Part shown: positions 26,901 through 39,200 of the stretch, piece after piece
How positions within the stretch are numbered: the stretch's first letter is position 1
How the letters are laid out: every line of letters begins with the position of its first letter
NCBI GenBank assembly: GCA_005281725.1
Contig: SSBO01000002.1
Span: 262,902-326,901 of the forward strand
DNA: 64,000 bases
Direction: 5' to 3'
Origin: Wuchereria bancrofti
Lineage: Eukaryota > Nematoda > Chromadorea > Rhabditida > Onchocercidae
Position numbers and translations under genes: made by a program
The notes under the pieces: generated by a model
What the model was told of the DNA's origin: nothing
The model's input: only the letters and a program-made list of their open reading frames with translations
The model's database searches: none

Positions 26901-29900
26901 AATTACTTGATAATTCAATAAAAGTNNNNNNNNNNNNNNAAGATTATAATTAAAATAAGAATTTAACTTGTTTTACTAATTCGAATACTGTAGTTATTTT
27001 AATATTTACAAAACTTATAATATATCAACTTTAAGTATTCTATTTTAATTATAAACTTTATCTTTGAATTCTATTGAATTTGCAACAATTTTATGAAGAA
27101 AACTTTTTTTTTTTTATGAAATTTTATAAAAGACATTACAGCTTTCATTTTCATAACAGGAAATTAGTGATAAGATCAGCTGCAAAATATTCATTTTTCA
27201 TTTAAAAATGAAAGACAACAGCGAATGAATGATAAAATATTTTTCATTCCTTTTCTCTTTCACATTCACAACAAATAAATCTTTTGTTATTTATTTTTAT
27301 CCATCTAATCAATTAATTAATTTGTTCTCTTTTGGCATTATGAGAAATGACCAGGTCAACTACCTCTGTTTATTATTACTGTAATTATCAATAGTTTATT
27401 ATTATTATTCTTATTATCATTAATTGTTATTATTATTTAACTAAGATGAATAGTATATATTAAAATTAATATACACAGCAGGTTGGCTATTTTCCAGTTT
27501 GCGTGACATCTTGATAAGGTAGTTGACCTGGTCATTTCTCATAATGTCAAAAGATTGATGATGACTCATTGAAATATTTATTTATCGAGTAACATATAAG
27601 TGCTATCAATCTACTTTTTCTTTTTTTTTTTTTTTCAAAATCTCTCATCTATTTCTTTTCTCTCTTGACCCTCTCTTATTTCACTACTACAACAAGTATA
27701 TTCAATTTTAAATTAAAATTGAATAGCAGTTAAATAGTAATAATAATAATAAATAAATAAATAAAAATTAGTCATAAGAGAAATGAAATTTCTCTTTTAA
27801 CTAAAATACGAACTAGATGAAATGTCTGTTTTTTATAAAAAATGACAATAAATGAAATGACAGATAGATTTACAGTTCATTTTTCAGTTGAAAAATTTTT
27901 AAAAATAAACGCTAGGCACTGACATTTTTATAACTTCTAGATTAATAAAAGTCTAAATTATTGAATTTAGAAAATTGAATAAAAATGTTAATTTAGAGAA
28001 ACAACAAAAATTTGAATTTTAAATGTTACCATCATTCAATACATTTTTTGCATAATATATAAATTATGAAAAGAATTTTAAATATATTGTAGCTATGATA
28101 AAATCACAATAATAGCAAATAATGTGACGGTCTAATTGGTGCGACAAATTAGCCTAGTTCTTATGCTAGAAGACAAATTAGCCTGATTACTTTTTTAAAA
28201 CTAATTTCATAAAATTGAAGAAATAGCTTTAAAATATTGCTGTAGCGATTTACTATCTTATCTGTCGGTTATTAAACAACAATTCGTTTTACATAAAATC
28301 AAATTGTCATTACAAATTTAATTTTCAACTTTTTTCTTTTTGCTTGGCTGAAATTAAATTGCATAAATTAAATGAAGTATTAAATTCGAACTGCAATTAA
28401 TCAAATAACATCAAAAATTTTAGTGAAATAATTAAACAATAAGTCGAAGAAATGGATTGTTAATTCATTTAAAATTAAAAATTGATCTAAATTTACTAAA
28501 AAATAATCTGATGGAAGATAATTATTTTTAAAATGTGCAGCATTTTAAAACCAATCTTTTTGTATCAATTTGACATATAAGTAAAAAAAAAAATTTTCTT
28601 TCAGAAAGAGTGGAATTGTTCTGATTTTCATTTGTTAGTAACTAACAATTGAGAAGAGGAAGAAGTGATAAGAAGTGATAAGTTATGTAATGGAAGATTT
28701 TACGATTAAAGAGAATTTGTATGGAAATTGTTAAAATGATCACTGATAAAAACACTTTTCAAAATCGACCAATTATACTTATCAGATGAGTTTGGTCTTA
28801 GGATAAAGAAAGAAAGAAAAAAAGATTAATTTTCATGGATGATAATAAATTCATTTATCAATTAATAATTAATTCATTTCATAAGTAGCATTCAATTTTA
28901 ATCTTTAAGACAATTCGCTTATTTTGTTTATTTTCTTTTTCATTATTTTTCTTAATTCATACCTTTTTTTTTTGTGATGTTTTTTAGGATGAATGAAAGA
29001 AATTTTCTCAAATCAAGCATAAATTTTTGAAATTTAAACAATATCAAAAATATATGCTTAATTAATTATTACTGATTATTATTAACAAATTCTTATCTAA
29101 CTATAATTACAGTAGCGCAAATATTATGTTACAAACAAATTCTCCATAGATTATTTATTAAAGTAAATTGTTGAAATTTAAACAAGATACAATTACTAAG
29201 CTAAAATATTTGCTTAACTGTAATTACTAATTATTATTAATTAGTCATCAGTAATAATGATAAACAAGAAATGTGTAAACAAGAATTGTATGATTTATTC
29301 ATTTATTTCCTTTGATGATGATAATTCCCAGCAGCGCAAATGTTACAAACCAAATTCTCCATTAGGTCATTATCATGTGTAATAATCTACGATTGAACAT
29401 TTTATTCTTTTCTGTTACTAAATTTCAATTCATTTCATCTATGCATCAATTTACTTTTGTTTTATATAAAAATTAAACTGTGATTTGTTAAAAAGAAAGA
29501 AAAAAAAATAGGAAAAAAATAAAATTCAAATTATAAATAGAATTCATTAATTTGCAAATGTAAATTTATTACCATTGTTAATTTCTATTCTATGCTTATT
29601 TAATATTCATGTATTCAAATATTTTCAAATATTTCTATCACTCAATAAATGATAGAAATATAAGATGAAAAAGAAAAGAAAAGAAAAGAAAAAATTGGGT
29701 AATTGATTTTATTCAATGAAAAAATCAAAAAGAAAGAAAGAAAGAAGGAAAAAATTCAAAAGCAATTTCTCTAAGCAGTTTGTTTGAGAAAATTGAAAAG
29801 ATGTCCGAAATAATGCGTAGAAATTGTCAACCTCATAATTTGTCACCATGGAGGTAAAAGAACCATTTTTAAGAAAGCATTTAAAAAAGAAAAAAAAAAG

Positions 29901-30865
29901 AATGGAATTTACAACAATGTGAAATGGACATCGGATTAAACGATATTCAATTGAATATAGTGATTTTAAAGAAAGGGAAAAAAAATTTAAGAAGTTGAAA
30001 AAAAAAAAAAAATCCTTAAATCCTTAAATAGGAAAATAAACTATTGCACCTGCTTGAATTAACTACAGTTTACTCAAATTGTTGAATGCTAATTGTCATT
30101 TATTTAAATTCAATGAAATTATTTTTAAAATTCTTAATCTTAATTCAATTATCATTTACTTTCAATAATCTTATATTCACTGAATTCTCAAAATACTTTA
30201 AAACTACATTTATTTATTAAAAAAATTTTTTTTAAATATAGAAATACTTGAAATTTATTTATATTTGAGCACTGAATTGAGCAGACAATTCAGTGTTTTT
30301 AAATTACATTTTAAGAATATTTTGGTATTAATTAATGTTAATTAAAAAATTTATTTACTTATCTATCTGATCTTGATAAATGATAAATATTATGATATGC
30401 TAACAGTATGTAATTGATTCTAATACAATGAAATAATTTTTAGAATTATAATTTTTTGAACTCTTTTATTAATTATTACTATTATTACATGTTATATTAC
30501 TATTACTTATTATTAATATAATTAATATTAATATTATTATTACTAATACTATACAAAAATAACATTTCGTATTGAAATAAAATTTATTCTTTCTAAAATT
30601 TATCAAATTAAATCTTTTAAATCTTTTTTTAATCCATTAAAAATTAAAAATAGCACATGATCAACCGTTGAATGTCATTTAATTTTTTTTTTTTTTTTAT
30701 AAATTCTAAACAATAACAATAAAATTACGAAAGATGATTACTTGAAATGTTCACGTAACTATGCAAATTACACTTACGTAAGTAAGGATGCTCTTTTCCA
30801 TTAGTAATTGTTACGATGATAGTAATAATAAAAGCGATGAATGTAAATAGCAATGAACCGTTCAT
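14901..30865 (-). CDS. dex-1: DEX-1-like adhesion protein: two NIDO domains, EGF modules, one transmembrane segment
   Basis: Exons in transcript order: 30865-30778, 26675-26476, 25846-25714, 24847-24726, 24574-24473, 24234-24079, 23951-23792, 23628-23506, 23395-23196, 22728-22488, 22059-21919, 21612-21468, 20966-20866, 20106-19985, 19638-19497, 19199-19063, 18719-18470, 18093-17956, 17624-17502, 17000-16821, 16414-16287, 16152-15999, 15605-15518, 15009-14901. All junctions keep frame, about 1160 aa. Signal peptide 1-22; NIDO1 about 45-255 ([10 protein letters not shown] at 60); EGF modules 268-361; Thr-rich linker 362-428; EGF modules 429-637; NIDO2 about 638-840; EGF modules 855-1001; acidic/Thr-rich stalk to 1095; transmembrane 1097-1119; basic stop CCRKKRK and short tail. 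C. elegans DEX-1 has this architecture and works in dendrite anchoring and epithelial shape. Nidogen is excluded by the second NIDO and the membrane anchor. The 22728 acceptor could instead be 22725. Confidence 0.85.
15518..15605 (-). other. dex-1: dex-1 transmembrane exon
   Basis: An 88-base exon between TTTTAG and GTTCAT. It takes a phase-1 base from the preceding exon and passes two bases on. It encodes [15 protein letters not shown] followed by more hydrophobic residues and the basic CCRKK. It is too short to show up as a long ORF, and it is what identifies the protein as membrane-anchored rather than a secreted nidogen. Confidence 0.85.
15874..15896. other. assembly gap (23 N) in dex-1 intron 22
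   Basis: The gap follows an imperfect repeat (TTATTCAATTTAAATATTATT units at about 15755-15873), so it was probably left by unresolved repeat copies. Frame phases on both sides match, so no coding exon need be missing. Confidence 0.9.
17003..17385 (-). repeat. imperfect tandem repeat reaching the acceptor of dex-1 exon 20
   Basis: Diverged copies of a module with CTTACCTATACAGAATTC fill the end of intron 19. On the gene strand several read TTCTGTATAGG, close to the true acceptor TTCTGTACAG at 17001. Unit length varies, roughly 50-120 bases. Confidence 0.75.
19867..19933. repeat. 18-bp tandem repeat in dex-1 intron 14
   Basis: Three full and one partial copy of GATAATATCATTTCTTGT, with one A/T variant in the first copy. 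Confidence 0.9.
20286..20780. repeat. 64-bp tandem repeat in dex-1 intron 13
   Basis: About seven and a half imperfect copies of a 64-bp unit containing CCTAATTGATTGATAACTTG, then GAATGATAATATCAATTAC. One copy near 20715 is shortened. The array fills most of the intron between exons 13 and 14. Confidence 0.9.
21020..21420. repeat. diffuse ACAAAGTTATTTTATATTATT repeat in dex-1 intron 12
   Basis: Several loose copies of an AT-rich module with ACACAAAG or ACAAAAAGTCA followed by TTATTTTATATTATTATT. The short plus-strand ORF through it has low complexity and no support. Confidence 0.55.
21605..21765. repeat. ATTAAAAATGAATAT repeats in dex-1 intron 11
   Basis: Four copies of a roughly 40-base module (TTAATTATTAAAAATGAATA followed by TTTTCAATTTG or GTTCACTGG) directly upstream of the exon 12 acceptor. 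A CT-rich run follows at about 21775-21820. Confidence 0.7.
22241..22277 (-). pseudogene. 37-bp copy of part of dex-1 exon 11 inside intron 10
   Basis: Matches 22016-22052 (exon 11, region encoding [10 protein letters not shown]) with one mismatch. It lies about 180 bases upstream of the real exon in transcript order and has no acceptor at the matching place, so it appears to be a non-coding exon fragment. Confidence 0.85.
25940..26385. repeat. imperfect 75-100 bp tandem repeat in dex-1 intron 2
   Basis: About five copies of a module with TTGAATTATTTACAAAATAT, ATGATTAATATAAGTTAATT and TAGATATGAATAATTTTTTG. Copies differ by small deletions. Confidence 0.8.
26926..26939. other. assembly gap (14 N) in dex-1 intron 1
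   Basis: A run of 14 N inside a long AT-rich intron. No coding consequence is seen. Confidence 0.95.
27329..27553. mobile_element. MITE-like element with 37-bp terminal inverted repeats in dex-1 intron 1
   Basis: The arms 27329-27365 and 27517-27553 are inverted copies, differing at one base; the core is ATTATGAGAAATGACCAGGT. Internal sequence is about 150 bp with no coding potential. No target-site duplication is clear, so the superfamily cannot be named. The arms have more G+C than the flanks. Confidence 0.75.
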
Positions 30866-31478
30866 GACAACCGTTTAAGTTTTACGGAACGTAAAGTTTT
30901 CCTCTATTGCCAGTTATACTATTGCCCTAATTTACTCCTTCGTACTCTTTCATCTCCTCCCATTTTCATCCTCTCATTGCTCATTCTCTCTCTCTCTCTT
31001 CTTCATCTATCTTTACAGAGAGAGGAAGAGAGAGAGAGGTAAAGAAATTACGTTATCTTAATAATTTGTTTGAGTATTATATGACTGTTGAATAACTGTG
31101 ATAAAGCGATTAGGAAGCATTTAAAAAGGATAAGGAAAAATTTTTATTATAATAATTTTTTCAGCTATTTTAATTTCTATCATTTTCAATTGATCAAATA
31201 AAATTTTCGTTTTTTTATTAAACATAAATTTTTTTTTCTTAGCAATTATCAAAATAATTTTTACTTTTATCTTTTTTAGTTTTAATCAAAAATGATAGTA
31301 TGAGAAAAGTGAGGAAAAAGAAAGATCGTTTAGTGATATGATATCAAAATTATCAATTTTTACAATGTTTATTAATTAATCAAATGTATAGGTGTAGAAA
31401 AGAGACAATAATAATAATAAATAATAATGCTTGTTAATAAAGAATCATCTTAATAAAGTTCATTTTTCAAGTGATATA
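30228..31478. repeat. 1251-bp direct duplication, first copy (contains dex-1 exon 1)
   Basis: Aligns base for base with 31480-32730 at a constant offset of 1252. Two substitutions were seen by eye (30408 A versus 31660 T; 30465 T versus 31717 C). Homopolymer lengths are the same. It contains the end of intron 1 nearest the donor, exon 1 and about 0.6 kb upstream. Confidence 0.95.
30985..31038. repeat. CT/GA inverted repeat upstream of dex-1 (repeated at 32237-32290)
   Basis: A run of CTCTCTCTCTCTCTT, about 15 other bases, then AGAGAGAGGAAGAGAGAGAGAG. The two arms can pair into a hairpin. It lies about 120-175 bases upstream of the start codon, in both copies of the duplication. Confidence 0.7.
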
Positions 31479-31479
31479 N
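31479..31479. other. single N joining two overlapping contig ends
   Basis: The only isolated N in the window, lying exactly between the two 1251-bp copies. This is the pattern of a scaffolding join that did not merge overlapping contigs. Confidence 0.85.
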
Positions 31480-32730
31480 TTTTTTAAATATAGAAATACT
31501 TGAAATTTATTTATATTTGAGCACTGAATTGAGCAGACAATTCAGTGTTTTTAAATTACATTTTAAGAATATTTTGGTATTAATTAATGTTAATTAAAAA
31601 ATTTATTTACTTATCTATCTGATCTTGATAAATGATAAATATTATGATATGCTAACAGTTTGTAATTGATTCTAATACAATGAAATAATTTTTAGAATTA
31701 TAATTTTTTGAACTCTCTTATTAATTATTACTATTATTACATGTTATATTACTATTACTTATTATTAATATAATTAATATTAATATTATTATTACTAATA
31801 CTATACAAAAATAACATTTCGTATTGAAATAAAATTTATTCTTTCTAAAATTTATCAAATTAAATCTTTTAAATCTTTTTTTAATCCATTAAAAATTAAA
31901 AATAGCACATGATCAACCGTTGAATGTCATTTAATTTTTTTTTTTTTTTTATAAATTCTAAACAATAACAATAAAATTACGAAAGATGATTACTTGAAAT
32001 GTTCACGTAACTATGCAAATTACACTTACGTAAGTAAGGATGCTCTTTTCCATTAGTAATTGTTACGATGATAGTAATAATAAAAGCGATGAATGTAAAT
32101 AGCAATGAACCGTTCATGACAACCGTTTAAGTTTTACGGAACGTAAAGTTTTCCTCTATTGCCAGTTATACTATTGCCCTAATTTACTCCTTCGTACTCT
32201 TTCATCTCCTCCCATTTTCATCCTCTCATTGCTCATTCTCTCTCTCTCTCTTCTTCATCTATCTTTACAGAGAGAGGAAGAGAGAGAGAGGTAAAGAAAT
32301 TACGTTATCTTAATAATTTGTTTGAGTATTATATGACTGTTGAATAACTGTGATAAAGCGATTAGGAAGCATTTAAAAAGGATAAGGAAAAATTTTTATT
32401 ATAATAATTTTTTCAGCTATTTTAATTTCTATCATTTTCAATTGATCAAATAAAATTTTCGTTTTTTTATTAAACATAAATTTTTTTTTCTTAGCAATTA
32501 TCAAAATAATTTTTACTTTTATCTTTTTTAGTTTTAATCAAAAATGATAGTATGAGAAAAGTGAGGAAAAAGAAAGATCGTTTAGTGATATGATATCAAA
32601 ATTATCAATTTTTACAATGTTTATTAATTAATCAAATGTATAGGTGTAGAAAAGAGACAATAATAATAATAAATAATAATGCTTGTTAATAAAGAATCAT
32701 CTTAATAAAGTTCATTTTTCAAGTGATATA
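31480..32730. repeat. 1251-bp direct duplication, second copy
   Basis: See the copy at 30228-31478. The copy ends where its GTGATATA runs on into unique sequence at 32731. Confidence 0.95.
32030..32117 (-). other. second copy of dex-1 exon 1 (signal peptide)
   Basis: Identical to exon 1 at 30778-30865, with the same ATG and GTAAGT donor, encoding [16 protein letters not shown] and onward. If the duplication is a join artefact, there is only one exon 1 in the genome and this is the same locus. If real, it would be an alternative first exon encoding the same peptide. Confidence 0.8.
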
Positions 32731-35700
32731 TAAGGAGAATAATATCGCGAAAAATACTTCAGTAATAATTAAATTAAAATATTATAAACTGGTTGTCATT
32801 TTATTGTCATTTTAATGATATTAATTTCATATTATATTTCATGACATTTATGTTAAGATTAAAGATAAAATAACTTTTATAAAAAATGTCATTTGATTAT
32901 TTTATTCAATTGAATGACACAAATAAATTTAATTTCTTATAAGTTAATAATTTATTAATTATTCTTTTAAAAAGTTAATTATTGTACTTAAATATTTTTT
33001 CCTTAATGCCTGAAGGTATTTGCGTCATTTGTTAGCATATGTTAAAAAAAAGTTTATGATAAATGTCTAAAATACAATTGGTTGTTAAATATTATGTTGA
33101 AATATTTATGTTAAATATAAAAATGATCAATTGGAAATAGTTTTTTTTTTTTTAAATAATTAACTTACTTAAAAAAAAAATAATTTCTAAGTAAATAACT
33201 TATAATAAAAATAATTTATAACTTGAAATAATTCAGATTATATTTTCATAATGATACAAATATATTTTCAGATTGAACAATTCAAATAAATAAACAAATT
33301 TTTGAATAATGAAAATTATACAAATTTAAATTATTGATTGCATCAACTAAATTCACTTTTACTATTTTATTAAATAGGCTAAAATATTTTTTCATCACAA
33401 TAACTATGTAAATGAATCATTCATTTTATTCAAAATCATCTTTTGTCCTGTCATTCGATATTTCATTTCAAATAAATCTTTCAATTAATGAGTAATTAAT
33501 TCTCCAACTACAAACAAATATTATTGTGCCAATGTTAAATGAATGTTATCAAATCATTCATTCTTTCATTCTTTTCTATGAAAAACAATTTAATGAATTC
33601 ACTATTATCTATTATTTTTCTCATTTCTGCTTTCTTAATTTTAATTCAAACTTTTTAATTACTAATTATTCTTAAACTAATAAATGCAAATTAAAAATAT
33701 TGTTATTGTAATTTTTTTTCCTCGTATTCATCAGGAAATTATCTTTGAAGAAAAAAAATTTGATAAAAAAAAAGTCATCAGTTTTTCTCATAAATTCAAT
33801 GTGACATGCGACAGCTCATCGTAATATGAAAATCGTAATTATCAGAGTGGGTAAATTGCGGGTAAATTGATGGGTACCAGTTTAACTTGCATTATAAATT
33901 AATTTTTCATACTATTAATTGTACAGTTATGTTTGAGAAACAAATAAAACGAAAGTATTACTAAATTGTTTCTTGTATGCAAAAAAAAATTAATATTTTG
34001 CTAATTAGCATTCATTAATTAACGATGATAAAAATAAATAAATACATATGAGAAATAAATAAACTATTTTAATTGTTATTAATTAATTTTCAAATGAATG
34101 CGAGCACTTGGTCATATATCTTTTTCATTAAAATTTCAAAACTACTTCAATAATAAACTTTTCCTATAGAAAATAAGCATTAATAAAATCAACTTTGTCC
34201 ATTGCAATATTCAGGATTTCCGGTTTTTTGCAATGTGTAACGGGAAGAAATTTCCATTTAAAATGAATTTTAATCATTTTGATCAAAATTCTGCAACAAT
34301 TACACCTACTTCCCTGAACGAGAAAGGTCAAAAAAAATGAAAAAAGGAAAATGATATTATCAATATTAGATGATATAAAATTTAGTTCCATTTAAATTAT
34401 GTATAAATTAAAATTTTTTTTTCTACTAATTTTCATTTCTATGCTTACTTATATAACAAAAATACTTATATATGTAAGTTTTTCGGTGTATTTGTACATA
34501 TAAATATTAATTCACTCTAAAATTTGTGACGACCCAAAAAAAAAAAAAAAAACGAAGTCTACTAATTGCTTTTTGAATTGGCCTAATTCTCATATATGTC
34601 AAAAGAAAAAGGATGAAAAAGGAAGAAAAGAAAAACAGTAGTGCTCTTAATGCATCGTCAATTCATCATTAATTTCTGCAAAAAAAATTTTTATAATACA
34701 AATGAATTAATAAATTTAAATCAAAAAAAAAACTGATTTTAAATGAAATTTCACACGAAAGATTAAAAATATTAGGAAAAAAAAATCAAAAAATGAAAAA
34801 CGGAAGAAATAGGAAAGAATTAAACTTTTTCCATCTTTTTTTTTTCATTATCATAATTTAGTTATTCTAATTTTTCTAAAAAAAAAAGGCAAAATTTTAA
34901 TGTATTTGAATTAATTTAATTGCATGTGAAGAAATGCCAAAAAGATTTTTCCACGTAATCGTCAGGAAATCTAGGATTTTTTAAAAGTTAAAAATATGAT
35001 TCAAAATATTCTCGGAATTTATTTGCAGTTCAGTTAAACATTAAAATTTTGTTAATTAAAATGCAATTAAATGGTTGATTCATTGATGTGTTCGGCAAAA
35101 ATGGTAGAAATAAATGGTATACAAATTAAAAGTTGAATGATTGTCAAATGATTAATAGAATGAAATGATTGAAGTGAGATGAAAAAATAAATGATTTCGC
35201 CATCATTTTGTTTGCGCAATAATTGTTAGCAATTTTTGTATTACAAATGACAAAATTCAAAGATAAAAATTATTAATTAAATTCATGTAGCTTTATGATA
35301 ATTAAATTTAAGGTAAGCTATATTAATTAATAATTATATTAAAATTTATGCATAAAAATTACAACCACTTGATATTTATAACAGTTGCAATTTTTCGAAT
35401 ACATCAAATAAAAATAAAACTTACTTTTCATAAAATTAAGCAATTTAACTTTTTGAGTTTATTTTTGGTTTATTGCAAACAGAAAGTTAATTTTTGTTTA
35501 TTTTTGACGGAAACATTGAAATTTATTTGATTGCAAATAAAGTTAAACTTATTGATAATAATTATTCTGATAAATGTTTTGCAGTCATTTCAATTATCTT
35601 GCTAAAAATTAAATTTTTTTTTTTTGCTTGAAATGATTAATCATATTTCTGTTTGCATCTAAATTACTTTTCTCTTCAATCTTCTTATTTTTCCTATTTT

Positions 35701-36273
35701 TTTCACAATCATTAGTTTTCTATGTTTAATTAATGCTTAAATAGTGTTATGAATGATAACATATGTCTAAAATGGTTTTGTTTTTTTAGCAATAGAAAAT
35801 TCAATGATATAATTGAAATTAAAAAGGAAGAAAGAAAACGAATATAATTTTTTTTTTTTGTTCTACTTACTACATAACAAATTTAATTGTTTTAGGATGT
35901 CTTAAACATTTCAACTAAATTAATTAGCTCTTTTACAGCAGTGAAATTAAATTTATTGAAGGTTAATAATTGTTTCATAAAAAACAGATAGCAGATGAAC
36001 TTATATTATAGTAGTAAAATTGCTAAAGTTTCAATCATTTTAATCAATTATATTAATTACATAATTAATTGCATAGTATTACTAAAACCAATAATTAATT
36101 ATATGAATGAAATTAAATTAATTGAAGGTTAATTATTATTTCATTAAAAACAAATAACAGATGAATGACATATGCTATCTTTAAACAGAGAATTCTTCTC
36201 TTTCCTTGACCACTGTCCACATTCCATCCAATGTTTCATGTTTGTAATTTAAAAACAATTAAAGGCACTGCAT
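32731..36273. other. intergenic region between dex-1 and the sedoheptulokinase gene
   Basis: Mostly AT-rich low-complexity sequence. One minus-strand segment, 34313-34164, has an acceptor-like CGTTCAG and an open frame to a stop, but no partner exon was found. A direct repeat of about 60 bases (35946 and 36112, GAAGGTTAAT core) lies near the kinase stop codon. Confidence 0.6.
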
Positions 36274-39200
36274 TCATTTTGCATTTGTGAAGTGTAATGC
36301 ATGCAATGCAGCACCGTATGCTGCACTGCATTTTGGACATGCATTAGATGAAGTGATAATTTCGAGTAATCCCTCACATTGTTGAATGATTTCATCGATG
36401 AAATAATTTTTATTCGCATTACCAGCTAATTTGATACGTTCAATGCCCCATTCTCGAAGCTGATAAGGTGAAAGAAGACGAAATAAATTTGATACAATTC
36501 CACAAGCTGTACGATGAAGTATCTGAAATGAAACTTTTCAAATTATTAAAACTAAACTTTTTATGGATGTTACGATAATATTTTATAAGGTATATGAAAA
36601 ATTTAGTATATGTAATTAAATATCATTCATATTCTATGAGAGTATATCATACTTGTAAGCGTATATTACGAAAACATAGATTTAGTAAAGAAATAATTTA
36701 ATATTATCTACTTTGAATGTGTTAGAAGTTAATGAATTTAAAATTATTGAAAAGAAACATTTTGAAATACATTCTACTTTGGATTTCAACAGTAGATTTT
36801 GATTTAAAGTGTAGAAGTAAACTATTTTGTTCAAAAATTTATTCTTTTAATAATTTAACTAAATAAGATGAATTATCAGAAAATTCCCTCTAATTTAAAT
36901 TAAACATACCTCTTCAATTGTGGTACTTGAATTGATTCCGGAAATGTATGATGAAACATTGTCTATACGTTCAGGTATAAATACTGGTTGAATATCAATT
37001 GTAGACGATGAGCAATTTTTACTTTCATTTAATATATCGTTTAATTTTCGATAATCTACCTGTAGATCATTTTTATCTGAGATGAGTTGTGAAGCCCATT
37101 CAACGATTTTCTGTAAAACAACACTATCATAAATCATATCAGAATATCGGAAGTGAGAATTTGAGAATTTGCACTGATCATGAAATGCCTAAATGACTTC
37201 CGGAAAGCTCAACTTCAAATTTTCTAAATAATTTCTTTATCATCATTTATTGAATGAAGCAGAAAGGGCATTTACCTCTGCAATTAGATTAATTGCGTTA
37301 CCGCCATTCATTGATGCGGCCACAATTATTTTATTTTTTCCGCGCTTACCAAAAAACGGTATTGTAAGAAGCGGAGCGGAAGCGATAAGATTTATCGTTG
37401 GTAAAAAACAGAGTTGTGCTGATGTTCCCAAATTTAATACTAAAAGAATTTGAATAATTAATGAAACAAGTTTAGTTTTCATTTAAAATTTCAAAGTTTA
37501 ACCTTCCGCTCTTGTAAAACAGAAGTTTGCAACAATGAATTTACGTTTCATAAACTCAAAATAGGAAAATTACTTCCTAACTGATTAAACATGCTGATGT
37601 TATTATTTAGAGAGATTGAATTAAATTATTATTTCATTAAACAATGAGCTGAAAGAAATGTCCGTAGAAATGTTAGTAAATTCAAGCTATTAACTAAAAA
37701 AAAACATTCAGATTACTTCTAATTCAAATTCTATGCAAAAACTCCAAATCTAAGTTATCTTTAAAAAAAAGCAAAAAAAAACAAAAAAACTAGCAGCTAA
37801 GTTGAAAGAAGCTTCATTATAAATAAAAAACTGTCTAAGCGATATTTTTCCCTATTGTTTGAATGATATCAAATTTTGCGAATTTTAAAAAAATCAATAG
37901 AAATTTAAGTACCAGCTGTTCCGGATTCTAATAACGGATAAACAGTGCTTTGAAGATCACCACAGGATGCTAAAAGTTTTGCACCAATTGGTAAACCAAA
38001 ATTAGCTCGTTTTACCAAGCCAACAATTTCTTCCGTTGAATAAATTGTTGGTAGTATGTGTACTGGTACCAATTCATCCTGCAGTAAACATTATACCTTT
38101 TAAATTCACTCCTTGAAATTCAATTCTTAACCTTAGCCTATCAACTGCTCAATTAAATAGAATGATTTGACAGTTGACATAGTTTCTTCTCAATGAAAAT
38201 TCAAGTAATATCATAATTGCAACATAATTTAAAATAATAATTAAAAAAGAAAGAAATAAGTTAAAATGTTAATTAAAAAAAAGGAAACAAGTTAAAATAT
38301 TAATAAGAAGAAAAAAGTGGGAATGTCATAAGAAATTCTAGCGTTACTATTATTCTAGAACACCAAGTAAGCAAATTAGTTTGAAAATGATGATGAAAAT
38401 ATTAATAGATAAGCTTATCCTAGATGAATTATCCAAATAAGCTTGCCCACAAAAATTATTTACCCGAAGAACGGTATAAAATGCTATTTTTATTTTCCAT
38501 TTAGCATACTTAATGATAATTACTTTTAGTATTTTAAACACTGAAATGAGAATGTTGAATGTCATGAAATAATTACATATTAGTTAACATTTTATAATTT
38601 CTACATTTTACAAAAATTATCATAAAAAAGAGGAAAGAGGAAGAGAAAAGGAAAAATGTTGACCGATACTGTCCAATGTCCATTATAAGAGCAGTAGCCC
38701 CAACTATACGCATTTTGAATACCAATAAATGCTTTAGATGATTGAGAAAGGTAACAAATAATCAAATCCATAATGGTACCACAACAGGTCCATTCTGTAT
38801 TAAGTTGATTAGATGAATGCAACCATGCAAGAGTTACCATACCAAATCCAATATGTAAATAACCATAATCCCATCTGCACAATAATTTAAATTAAGTTAA
38901 AATCAATTAAAATTATTAATTAATAATGTTAATTAGTAAATTTTTGTATGCTTCATTCAGCTGCTTTTTTTTTTTTTGCTTTTTGGCACTGCAAAGAGAT
39001 TAAACAAAAAAGAGTTAATCAAGAAAAAAAAAAAAAAGAAGAAGTACACTCATTAAAGTCAATTTGAAAATAAAATTAACAAAAAACATGCAAAATGTCT
39101 TTTTTTTTTCTTCTTTTCGATGATAATTAAACCTGGGAAGTGAATTGAGAAATTCTTTTGGTACTCTTTCATCCATCCATGTTATTAATGGTGAACAATT

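Noticed and set aside
14901..30865. Nidogen (nid-1) as the identity of the large minus-strand gene
   Set aside because: There are two NIDO domains, no beta-barrel G2F segment, no LDL-receptor YWTD repeats and a transmembrane exon, which fits DEX-1 better.
37250..37453. 67-aa plus-strand ORF
   Set aside because: It is the antisense of kinase exon 6, whose minus-strand frame carries the conserved AASMNGG segment.
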